Positions 35,401-45,951 of a stretch of 64,000 nt of DNA are shown piece after piece. The stretch comes from Yamagishiella unicocca. Taxonomy: Eukaryota; Chlorophyta; Chlorophyceae; Chlamydomonadales; Volvocaceae. The position numbers were made by a program, and so were the translations under genes. The notes below the pieces were generated by a model. It saw nothing but the letters and a program-made list of their open reading frames with translations. It searched no databases and was not told where the DNA came from. Location of the stretch: assembly GCA_003116995.1 (NCBI GenBank), contig BDSL01000052.1, positions 558,001 through 622,000 of the forward strand. Reading direction: 5' to 3'. Position 1 is the stretch's first letter, and every line of letters begins with the position of its first letter.

Positions 35401-38400
35401 CCACCCCACCCCACCCCGCCTCCACGTACCAGAACCGACCTCGGTGCCGTGTTCCTTCCATGATGATGCGTCTGCAAGCAGCCCGCCCCACTCCCTTAGG
35501 AGTAAATTATGGATATCGTAGTAAAGCTACGTACCTCTGACCGATCACCTCTCGTCCCATCCCGCCGTATGTGTCGTACAGGCATACGAGGCCCTCCACC
35601 GCGCAGTGGCGTCCCTGGCTGAGGGCCTGGGGCGGGAGATGCCGGCGCTGGCGGAGGACGCCTTCACGCGGCTGGGAACAGGAGACAGCGCGGGGACGGT
35701 GGGTGATGGGGCTCCCCCGGGGGGAGGGGGCGTGGGGGCGTGGAGCGCTGATCTGGGCTGCACCCCCTGGGCTGTGCACCGTCTGGAGGACTCGGCGGGC
35801 TGGGAGGGGAGGGTGGTGGTGGGCGTGGGTAGGTGGGCGAGTACTTCCCCCCTCAATGCGCAAAGCGTTCAGCGCCTGTCGCACCTCAGCGACCTCCTCG
35901 CCAAACCCCCGGCCCCCTCACCCCTGCAGGCCACCAAGGACGCCTCCGCCTCTGCTCCCGGTGACGCTGCCGAGCCCGCCTTCGAGGACCCCGACACTCG
36001 CGCCTTCTACGAGTCGCTGCCTGAGGTGCGCGTGCTGGTGCCCTCCGTGCTGCTGTTCGGGGACTCTAAGGACCCCCGGGCCGCCAAGCCGGAGGCGGAG
36101 CAGCAGCAGCAGCAGGCGGGGGACAAGGCGGAGGGCGGCGAGGCGGCGGAGGCGGAGCCATGCGGCGGGAGCGACGACGGCGCCGGGTCGGCATCCCGGG
36201 AGCAGGTGGGGGGGAGGGGCGGGGAGGAGGGGCGGGGAGGGCGGGGTGAGTGAGTGGGCGGGGTGAGTGAGTGGGTGGGGTGAGTGGGCGGGGTCCAGTG
36301 AGGTTGGGGTGCCGGTCCAATGAGGGCAGGGCGGGCGGGTGGGGACCGGTGGGTGCAGGGTGGGGATGGGCGGAATGGGTCCACTTGTGGATGGACGGAT
36401 GGACCGAGGCGCTGCCGCAGACGGGACGGGGTTGCGTTTGTGGTATGGGGCTTGTGGGGCCTAACTGGTGCTCACCCACATCGCCGTCCGAACCTCAACC
36501 CCCTGACACACACCGCTTTTTCCCCTGCACCTTGCGGTGTGCGGCTGGGCCCCATGTGCCCTGTCTCACCCGCAGGAGGGTGGCGAGGCGGTACCGGAGA
36601 AGCCCTTCGCAGCGCCGGCCGACGGCAGCGCAGACGGCGACGCAGACGCCGCCGCCGCAGCGGCAGCGACGGACGTCGACGGCTCCGCCGCAGCGGCAGG
36701 AGCGGGTGAGGACGCCAGCGGCGGCCCCGCTGGCGGCGGCGGTGACGGGGGCGCGCTGGATCTGATTCTGTCCCGCCTGGCCAACTGCGTGAGCCGGGAC
36801 CTGGCGGACGAGCTGGCCATCAACTTCTGTTATATCAACAGCAAGGGAAACAGAAGGTGGGCGGGGGGCCCTTGCGTTTTACAGGGTTGCAGTAGCGGAG
36901 GAGCGAGGACGGACGGACGGGGGAAAGGAAGCAGGAGCGGGCGGTGAGGAGACACGTGTCGAGGGAGAGGGGAGAGGGCGGCGTGAGTACCGTAGCCGGC
37001 AATGTCCAACGTGGGTCGACCTGGGGTTGCGCTTCCTTCCCACCACCTGACAGTCCTGAAACCGCTGCATCGAACCTCCATGTTGTTCCCGGCCGATTCC
37101 TCCCCCCTTGCCCTGCCGACCCACGGGTCGTCCTCTCATACACCCCCCCTCCCCCTCGGCCCCCAGGCGGCTGGTCCGGGCGCTGGTCGACGTGCCCCGC
37201 TCCTCGCTGCAGCTGGTGCCCTTCTTCGCGCGGATCGTGGCGGTGTTGGCGCAGGTCTTCCCGGACGTGCCGCAGGGTGGGTTTCGAAGAAGACCCGTGG
37301 ATGCCGCAGGGTGGGGCGGGGCCGGGGGGTCTGGTGCCGGGCCCGAAAGGGCACGAAACGAGCAATTAGGAAGGGCACATCGGGAGGAGGCGATGGGGCG
37401 AAGCTGCTAAACGTAGCACCCGCCCGCGCTGTGCCCCAACCCTACGCCCCCCATCCGTTTACCGGTTACCCCCGCCTCCCTGCCCCGGCCCCCTGCCCCG
37501 CCCCCCTGCCCCGCCTCCCCCCTCCGCCCCCCACGGGTTTCCCTCGAACCCTGCCCCGCCCCCCTGCCCCGCAGGCGTCATCTCGCAGCTGGAGTCCGCC
37601 TTCTCCACCCTGCTCCGCCGCAAGGACCCCACCCTCACCGCCGCCTCCCTGGAGCCCCGGGTGCGCACCGCCCGCTACCTGGCGGAGCTGGCCAAGTTCA
37701 GGCTGCTGGCCCCCGGGGCCTTCTTCTCGGCGCTGAAGCAGGTGTGTGTGAGGGTGTGTGAGGGTATGTGCGTGTGTGTGTATGTTTGCGTCGGGCTTTA
37801 GAGAGGTGTGTTTGGTTCAGGAGGGTGTGTTGGGGCAATGGCGAGAAGACCCGATTACACGACGTAGGAAACGGGCGCGGAAACTAACCGGCCGCGTTGG
37901 GGGAACGGTATGCAGCCTCGGTTGGATGAGCGGTTGGGCTGGCTGGTGAGGGGCAGTAGCCGAGATGGGAAGGTGTGAGTCCTGGCGCCCTGGGTTGGTT
38001 GGCTCGCCGCGAGTCCATACGACCCGGCTGCTCCCTGCTCCCCCTGCTATTACTTATTACTTCTATCCAGCCTCGGACCACTCGTTTCCTCCCTGCCCCC
38101 GCCCCCTGCCCCCTGCCCCGGCAGCTGCTGGACGACTTCACCGGCCACAACATCGACTCGGCGTGTGCGCTGGTGGAGAGCGCGGGTCGCTTCATGTACC
38201 GCTGCCCGGAGACCCGCAGCCGCATGGAGAACATGATGGAGGTGGGTGGCTCCCGCGCCTGGCCCGGCGCCCGTTCCTCTCCCGCCCAGTCATGCCCCGC
38301 CCGTGTCCCGCCTTCGCGGCTTGCGGTGCCACCCCACCTCCTCCTGGCCTTTTGCCGGTCGTCCACGTCACGCGCCCCACGTCAGTCGCGCCTCACTATT

Positions 38401-41400
38401 TTCCGCTACACCGTCCCGTGCCAAGCTCCCAACCACCCGGTTGCTGCTTCTCCCCATGCCCCCCAGTCCCCCCGTGGATTCGCGGATTCTCTCATAAAAC
38501 CCCCACCCCCACCCCCAGGTGATGATGCGGCTCAAAAACGCCCGCAACCTGGACCAGCGGCAGGGGGCGCTGGTGGAGTCGGCGTACTTCGCAGTCAAGC
38601 CGCCCATCAAGGACAGCCTGCGCAGGTGGGGGGGGGCGAGTGGGCCCCCGGGGGGGTGTAGCGAGGAAACCCGTATTGGGATGAGCATTGGCACCGCGGT
38701 GCAACAAGAGGAGACGCAGGGCGAAGGCGGAGATGTTGCTGAGGCCGGGGTAGCGCGGGGTGGTGGAGGGTAGCGAAACGGTCGACGTCCGAAGTGCCTG
38801 TGGACTGGCAGGAGGGAGCAGGAGGGTCGGCGCAACCGGAGCACCAGCCCAAGCTCATGGCCACCGCCACCACACCCACCGCCTTTCGCCGGCGTCCGCT
38901 GTCTAACACCCGCCAGCGACACCCCCCCTCTCTCTTCGGACATCCACGGGTTTCCCTCGAACCCTCTCTCCCCACCTCCTCCGCTGACCCGAACCTCCCC
39001 TGACCTGCCCGGCCCCCCCCCTCTCAAGACCAACACCAACACCAACACAAACGCGCCCGCCCGCCCGCACCCAGGCGCAAGCGCTCCCCCCTCCATGAGT
39101 ACATCCGCCACCTGATCTTCGAGGTGCTCGCGGAGGCCACCATACCCCTGGTGCTGCGCAAGCTGCTCAAGTTGCCGTGGGCGCAGTACGAAAAGTACGT
39201 GGTCAAGTGTCTGCTCAAGGTGCGAGCGGCGGGCCCTGGGGGAGGGCGGCGGGTGGGGGTGTTGCATGGAGGTGGGCGGGGGTGTTAAATGGAGGTGGGT
39301 TGGACCTGGCGGCGCGGGTGAGGGGCTGTGACCTGGGCCGAGGGGGGAAGCTACTGGGGCTGATGATGGGTCGCAAATGTCGCACCTCGCTTGCAACCCC
39401 TGGCGCTGTCTGCATTTTATGTGGACCCCGGCCCAGTCCCGCCCCCCTGCATATCCCGGCCCCTGCCTACCCCGCCCCACTTAAACACCCGAGCTTCCCC
39501 CCCCCGATTCGCGGATTCCTTTACAATCCCCCGAGTACTTTCAATGATCCCCTGCGCCTTTGCGGGGAATGCCCCGAAGGGGTAGCTTAACAGAGTTTCC
39601 TATCACCCTCCAGGTTGTTCGAGGCCGCTACTCCAACATCCCTCTGGTGTCCTGCCTGGCCGCCGGTCTGGCCCAGTACCACGACAGCTGCGGGGTGGCG
39701 CTGGTGGACTGTGTGCTGGAGGACATTCGGAGCGGGCTGGAGACGCCCGGGGCAGGTGGGTTGGGGGGGCGGGGAGGGTGACACCCGCGCCGTACGGTAC
39801 GACATGGCCAAATGAACTTGCGGGCTTTGTTCGGGGGGGCAGGAAGCGCGGCTGGGATTTGCTTGCAGGCCAGCACCACAGCACCACCGTGCCATACACT
39901 CCGCGCGCACCCGTTCGCCCCGCCCGCCCGGCCTGGCCTGGCATGCCCGGCCTGGCAGGCATGTACCAGAAGCGCATGGCTGACGTGCGGCTGCTGGGCG
40001 AGCTGTACAACTACATGCTGTGCAACTCCACCCCCGTGTTCGAGACCCTCTACCTGCTGCTCACGTTCGGCCACGAGGCGCCTGAGCTGGCGGAGCGGCT
40101 GGACCCCCCGGACGACTTCTTCCGAGTGCGCCTGGTACGACACATGGAAGATCCCGGATCCACCTGATCGTCCCTGTCTACATACCACCCAAACCCCGCC
40201 GCCCCGTCTCCCGCCGCCGCCTTTTCGGCCTCCGTCTTTTCCTCACCCAAGTTCCCCGCATGCATCTCGAGACGTCTGTTCTAAACGGTTTTCCTCGCAT
40301 CCACGGGTCTTCCTCGACCCCCCCGGCGTCAGCGGTTTTTCGTATCCCCCCCTGCTGGTGCGCAGGTGTGCGCGCTGCTGGATGCGTGCGGTCAGTACTT
40401 CGGCGAGGGGGCGGCCAGGGCCCGGCTGGACCGCTTCCTCACCTTTTTCCAGGCAGGTCCAGGGAGGGAGCGCGGGAGAGCGCGGCGCCGCAATGAGCTG
40501 CGTTCGCCTGCGAGCTGAGGCCTCCGGCCTCAACCTCCGCGCCTCGCCTCGTCCCGCCGCGGCCCGCTTTGCTCCCGCGAAGCCCCTTCGTGTCGCAAGC
40601 TCCGGAACCGTCTTCCGGTTTCGTTGCACGCCGACACGCGGCTCCAACCTGCCCGTGCCCTCGTGCGCCGCCTTGTTCCTCATGATTGCTGCGTCAAGCC
40701 ATGCCATACCCTGCTCGCCGCATCCCGACAGGCCTACATTCTCTCCAAGGCGGCTCTGCCACTGGATGTGGAGTTCGACCTGCAGGTAGGCGCGTTGGGA
40801 GGAGACTGCGGGGAGCGGGGACCGGGCGGGGGGGGGGAGGGGTCAGGGTGAGAAGGAGGAGGAGAAGGAATACCCTGACAGCAGTAAAGCCGTCGTAAAG
40901 CCCCGGCATGAGGGAGCGAGCGTGCGCGTTGGAAGCACCACCGACAGCGGCACAGGCGCCAGTGGCCGCCGTCCACCTCCGCGGCGCCACACCCACACCG
41001 CAGAAGCCACGTGCCCCCTGAACCGCTTGCCCCCCTCCCACCCGCCCGCCCGTCCCGCCACTTCAGGATGTGCTGCACGTGCTGCGGCCGACGCTCCGGC
41101 GGTACGACACGTACGACGAGGCCTTGGCTGCCGTACAGGACATCATCGCGAAGGAGGTGGCGCAGTTCGGCGGCCCCCTGGGCACCATTGGGGAGGAGGA
41201 GGGGGACGAGGACGAGCGGAGAGGTGGGCGCTGGGCGGGCCGGACAGCCGTGGGGGGGCTATAGGGTTTTGCCCCTCCCTTAGGCGGCGAGGACGAGGGG
41301 CCGACCAGGGTACCAGTCGGCGTCGAGGTATATATCCCACTATGGACGAAACCCAGGTTTGCGATGCGCTGCCCCGGCCTGTGTTACCCGGCTTGCCTTA

Positions 41401-43228
41401 CTCCGTGCCCACCGAATCGTATCCGCAAAGGTGCTGGTGGCCGCGAGGGCGGCGGCGGCGCTGGCGCCGCGGGCGCCGGCGAGGGCGCCAGCGACACCGA
41501 CGACGCGGCGGCGTTGCAGGGGGACGCCCGCAGCCTGGACGAAATGAGCGGCCGCAGCTCCGGTGATGAACGGTGCGGCCCCGCAGGCGGGGGCGGGGGC
41601 GGTGGCGAGGAGAGGGGGGTGCAGTTGGGTGCCAGCAGGGGCGGGGCCGGCAATGGCGGTGCGGGCTTCGTTTGCCGCCGTACTGTTTGCTGTGTTTTGT
41701 TTTCCCGTCTTGGAGTGAAGGGGTAGGCAGGCAACGCTTATCACATGGTCAAGCTGCCAGCCTCGGCACGAGCCATGACGGCATTCCTCCGGCTCCCCCG
41801 TCCGGCTCTCAGGGACGAGCTGGATGAGGACTTTGAGCGCGAGTGGCAGGCGCTGATGGGCGAGACGCAGAGCCGGCTGGGAGGGCTGTCGGTGGCTGTG
41901 CAGGTGAGTGAACCTGACGGGAAGAGGGGTTCCGAGCGCCCAGGTCTTTGGGACTGCGCCATTGTTTAGGTGGCTTGTGTCCGGAAGCGGCCTCTTGGGG
42001 TACGACCACAGGACAGCGAGTCAGGAGCACACGAAGCCGATGCCGCCAACCTCATTTCTCCTCCGGTTGCTGCTGTCTCTGCCGCTGCCGTGCAGAGGCC
42101 TGCGGCGCCGGCGGGCATGGCGGGCGGCGGCGGGGCCGCTGCCGGAGGGGGCTCTGAGGTGGATGGCAGCGCTGGCGCCGCTGCCGGCGGTGGCGGCGGT
42201 GGCGGCGGCGGTGGTAGCGTCACCCTGCGCATGCTGGTGAAGCGGGGCGGCAAGGATGACCGGTCGCGGGAGCTACAGGTGGGGCGGGGGTGGGGGGGGC
42301 GCGTTGACGGTGGTTAAGGCCTGGCCTGGTCTGGGGCACAGATTTGGCTGGACGGGTGGGGTGGGGGGCGTGTATGAGCCGGCGCACACACCCCGTTGCG
42401 GAGTGTACCGAGGGAGAACCCGTCTGGCTCCGCCTTCCGTGTCCATCTATCAAATCCTACCGGATCCTGCACGCTTACTCATGTGTGTGTGTATGTGATG
42501 TGTATTTTGCGCACCCCGTGACGTGAGGAGTGGTAAATGCACACGACATGGGCTCTGAGGCGCACTCACCTGCTGCACGCAGGTGCCACTGAGCTCGGCG
42601 GTGGCGCTGGCTGTACGGCAGCGTGAAGAGGAGGAGGCGCGTGAGAGGGAAGAGATGAAGCGGCTGGTGCTGGCGGCGAACAGGTGAGGCTTGGAGCATG
42701 GCCTGCCATGTCAGGGGGGAGGGGTTCAGAGGCCATGTCAGGGGGGTTCGAGTGGATGTCCGAAAAACCCGTTTGCCATGTCAGGGGGGAGGGGCTCACA
42801 GGCCATGTCAGGGGGGAGGGGTTCAGAGGCCATGTCCGGCGATGACGTGGCTCGGACAGGGCTATTCCCTCCTCCGCCGCGAACCTATAAGCACGAACGC
42901 AACCCAATGCTGCCGCACCGCTTGTACGGCGACCTGGACCCTCCGCAGGCAGCAACAGGAGGAGCAGGCCGCCATCGCCAGCCTCCAACAGCAACAGCAG
43001 AGCGGCAAGGGCGCCAAGGGCGCCAAGCGCTACGGCAAGTACACGGGCCAGCTGGACATGTCAGTGCTCGACGACTTTGGCCCCCCGTACGACGCGACGT
43101 ACGACAGAGCCAGCGGTATGGCGCCGGTGGCGCAGCAGCCGGCTGGTGGCGGTGGGAGGGCCGGGGGGCGAGGCGGCGGCGGAGGGCGAGGGGGTTACGG
43201 GCGGGGCCGCGGGCGAGATGGCGGGTAG
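32458..43228 (+). CDS. UPF2: UPF2 nonsense-mediated mRNA decay factor, 26 exons, 1,242 aa
   Basis: UPF2 bridges UPF3/exon-junction complexes to the UPF1 helicase. Exon starts-ends: 32458-32478, 32559-32646, 32717-32847, 33172-33309, 33515-33694, 34027-34182, 34498-34589, 34895-35084, 35582-35698, 35930-36205, 36576-36856, 37167-37276, 37575-37741, 38125-38241, 38519-38625, 39075-39219, 39614-39755, 39959-40134, 40366-40452, 40732-40785, 41067-41223, 41431-41572, 41813-41903, 42096-42278, 42583-42683, 42949-43228. Phases agree and total 3,729 nt; length is close to animal UPF2. MIF4G-1: LDSSIKRNSTLTKKLRQLTE, LLHQRYADF, EDPDTRAFYESL. MIF4G-2: SRLANCVSRDLADELAINFC. MIF4G-3: YIRHLIFEVLAE, VALVDCVLEDIRSGLE, LLGELYNYML. 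An acidic linker (EEEGDEDERR) and the UPF1-binding part (VTLRMLVKRGGKDDR, EEMKRLVLAANR) follow, then an RGG tail. Intron 19 appears GC-AG. The 21-nt first exon is the least certain. Confidence 0.94.
34249..34428. repeat. 44-bp minisatellite in UPF2 intron 6, about 4 copies
   Basis: Unit contains ACTTCAGTGGATGTATGGGC and recurs every 44 bp (34261, 34305, 34349, 34393). Confidence 0.9.
34670..34815. repeat. 18-bp minisatellite in UPF2 intron 7
   Basis: Repeats of CCACGTCCACAACACCAC, about six units, becoming degenerate on the right. Confidence 0.9.
35339..35400 (+). repeat. Dispersed intronic repeat A, full-length copy
   Basis: Begins CATGCACCTCGAGACG, then TGTTCTAAACGGTTTTCCTC and ACGGGTCTTCCTCG; lies in UPF2 intron 8. 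Confidence 0.85.
40258..40322 (+). repeat. Dispersed intronic repeat A, best copy
   Basis: Begins GCATGCATCTCGAGACGTCT, then GTTCTAAACGGTTTTCCTCG and CATCCACGGGTCTTCCTCGA; UPF2 intron 18. Shorter pieces lie in the same gene at 37,278-37,303 (minus), 37,530-37,552 and 38,938-38,962. Confidence 0.85.
42695..42840. repeat. Short tandem repeat in UPF2 intron 25
   Basis: Four or five copies of CCATGTCAGGGGGGAGGGG-like units spaced about 28-60 bp. Confidence 0.8.
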
Positions 43229-43857
43229 TTGCTGAAGCTGGTCGGGTAGTGTCACTTAGTAGTGGGGGGTAGCCTGCTTGCGGCAGGACGACGGCATAGG
43301 GTGAAGCACGGGACCTGCGGCTGTCGAGGACAGGCGCTAGACGTCGGCGGGCGGCGGCTTGTGGGGCGGGGGACATGAGGGGCTGTCGATTTGGAAGTCG
43401 ATGTTGGGATGAATGACGAAAGCGAATGAATGTGTTTATGCGGTAATTTTCAACTTCTTTCAGGTGGTTGTTTCGATTCCATGCCGCGCATTGGCTTTGC
43501 TTCGCTGCACAGCGGCTAAGGGCCCAAAGGGCCGGACGTTGGCGATCGTAGCAAGCCCCAGAAGACTGGCGAGCTGGGTCGGCTGTTTACGACGGGAGGA
43601 AGCGGGTCCACCCAATGGTGATGTTGGGGGTGGGGCGTCGCTGCTGGTGCCGCTGCTGCACGCGACAGCTGCAACCCGGGGCATTGAGCCCCTTGGAGGA
43701 CAGGTTCTGCTGCGGTGGGGGTCGGGCAGGAGGACTCTTGGGTTGCACGAATATTTTGCATGCAAGCCGTGCTGACATCGCATTGCTTGCCTTGGGGACT
43801 GCGGGACTGGCTCCCAGCGGGCCTTGAGCGAGACGACGGAGGAGGAGCGCCTACATC
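43229..43857. other. UPF2 3' flank, no gene recognised
   Basis: No family-like protein on either strand. Lies between the UPF2 stop and the retroelement fragment. Confidence 0.5.
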
Positions 43858-45370
43858 GGACTTAAGCGATACATCGGACGCGAAACGGGCTGAGCGCCTG
43901 GAGTCAAAGGGATGGTATGGTCCACGGGTCGGACCGGAGGGAGCCCGGGGATCTCGCGGAAAACGTCTGCGTACTCGCTAAGGAGCGACGCGACAGCTGG
44001 ATCCTGCGTCTCAGCTGGCACAGCAGCAGCGTTAAGATGAACTGTAGGACGGACAAGCAACGCGTGGGCACCCTTACGGAGCCATCGCATAGCCTCCTTA
44101 CGACCGCAGCTCGTGACAGTGGGGCGCGCAGAGGAGCCCGAAGCGACGGAAACAGAGGCAGCAAGCAAAGCAGCAGCGGCGAAATTCACGCACGGCGCAG
44201 CATCCGCAGCGGGTGGCCCCCCCTGAGCCGGCGACGCGAGCCAAGATACGCGACACGACGACCCACGGGCAGAGCGCAGCAACAACGAACGTGCAGCATA
44301 GTCCATAACAGCAAGGTTTTTAAAAGTAGCACAACCCAAAATGTACGAAGCGCCATCAGTCAGCTCGGCAAGCACGTACGGGGTGACAGTAAGGCGAAGG
44401 GAGCCCACAGAAAGGCGAAGCGTAATCTGGCCCAAGATAGCCTGCTTACCGCGAGGTGAACGTGCGACCAGGGGCACGGCCGAATAGGCAAACCAAGGCG
44501 GTGGACGACGGGAGCACAGATGAAGTCGTGGCTGGCACCCGAGTCGAGAAGCACAGTAAGGGCGAGGTTGACAGCAGTGACAGGGATCACAGGCAACGAA
44601 CCACCTGTCGAAAGGGAAGAAGCAACTGCCAAAGAAGAGGCGAAGGGCTCCGCGGGAGGAGCGGTACAGGGCAGTGCGACGTCGTACCAAAGCTCGGCAG
44701 TGTAAGGCAGGCCAGGCAGGGTAACGGCACGACCATCAACAGACAAGCTAACAGGGACGTACCGGCAGCAAAGCGGCGAAGACAACGTATACCTGAGAGG
44801 AGAGCAGCGCTGCGCGCGGCGACGTGAGCCGGAACCAAGAGGGCCAAGGCGGAGTCAGGGCGGCGACACGGTAGTGGGACAGCAAAGCACGTAAGTGGGA
44901 AGCACAGAAGGGAACCGCCAAAACTGTATGACCACCGACATCGACGGAGGAGAAGGGACGACACAGGACGACAGCGGGGCGCGAATAAGTTACGCGACGA
45001 ATCGAAGCCAGCGCAAACCGCCACGGCATCGAAGGTAAACTGCCGACCCACGGAAGTCTCCAACTCAGTCAGGATAGTCGGAAGCAGGGCCCGAATAGGG
45101 CGGCGAGCAGTCAACTGCGGCGGCGGAGATAACAACTCAGGCGAGGAACCCCCCGACAGCACCTGAGCAACCCCCTATTTCTGCTTGGCCAGGGCCTCGG
45201 CGGCCTTGCGCGCGTTGTATGCAGCCTGCCCAGCGATCGCAGCCGGGCTAAGTTTGTCGCACTGCGCATACCCGTGTGCAGTGGAGCCGCAGGAGAAACA
45301 CTGGTGTGCGGCTATCATATCGCGGACCTGACCCAGGGGCAGCGCGTGACCATCCTTATCGTCACAAATT
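43858..45370 (-). pseudogene. Decayed Ty3/Gypsy gag-pol fragment
   Basis: Plant/algal LTR-retrotransposon remnant, minus strand. In order: gag tail with a CCHC zinc knuckle (CFSCGSTAHGYAQC, about 45,304-45,261); an in-frame TAG (45177-45175); a linker; an aspartic protease motif LLDSGASHDFI at about 44,522-44,554; and the start of the reverse transcriptase (LLSEYADVFREIPGLPP, HTIPLTPGAQPVSRPMYRLSP), where homology stops. The pieces lie in three reading frames: one shift occurs near 45,000 and another near 44,450, the latter between the protease and the ILGQITLRL segment. RT catalytic core, RNase H and integrase are absent and no LTR is seen. It cannot be functional. Confidence 0.75.
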
Positions 45371-45408
45371 CAGACGCAAATGCGGGGTACAAAGCTTAGT
45401 CGGCCAAT

Positions 45409-45600
45409 TTGCGACTCGGAAGGCGCGAGATGCTTGTCTTTGTTCAGAGTCGGGGAGCGCAGCAAGCAGGAGTGGCTGAGCGCACTTCCAAATGTGGCCA
45501 AGCAAGGGCGCCAAAGTTGTAACGGCCGTTTTGCGACTCGGAACGTATGCATTTTTGTGTTTTTTTGGTCCGAGTCGGGAAGCGCAGCGAACTGCACAGG
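45409..45600. repeat. Two tandem units of about 121 bp
   Basis: TTGCGACTCGGAA occurs at about 45,409 and again 121 bp later; each is followed by a (C)AGAGTCGGGGAGCGCAGC or CCGAGTCGGGAAGCGCAGC block. Next to the gag end of the Gypsy fragment; origin unknown. Confidence 0.75.
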
Positions 45601-45660
45601 AAGTAGGCGCTCCTCCTCCGTCGTAGCGAGGCCCCAGGCTGAGGCTTAGGACTGCAAGTC

Positions 45661-45712
45661 TGTAAGCGAGAGCCTGGAGGGAACCTAAGGATGCTTACAG
45701 GCTCTCGCTTCA
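45661..45712. other. Hairpin with 13-bp perfect stem
   Basis: AAGCGAGAGCCTG and, after a 20-nt loop, CAGGCTCTCGCTT. The loop-side minus TGTAA at 45,695-45,699 lies about 253 nt after the stop of the giant gene and may be its poly(A) signal. Confidence 0.7.
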
Positions 45713-45951
45713 TGCAACATCGTGCAACCTCCGTAGTTAGCTCAGGAGCCCCCGGGGTTCACAACCGACAGTCTCCCGAAACGCCATCTCCTCGCAGAAC
45801 CACGTGATGAGCACTATCGCAACTCCGGTGACCTGCCACCCACAACCCCAAATTAAGCAAACGCCCACAACAACCGAACCCCACCGCCACCACTGCCACC
45901 ACCACCACCGGCGCCTTCCTGCAAGCGAACTCACCCACTTCGCAACTCCAC

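Noticed and set aside
41281..41338. An extra UPF2 exon after TTAG at 41,284
   Set aside because: It would read GGEDEGPTR, but no donor gives the phase needed by the next exon; exon 41067-41223 joins 41431-41572 directly in phase.
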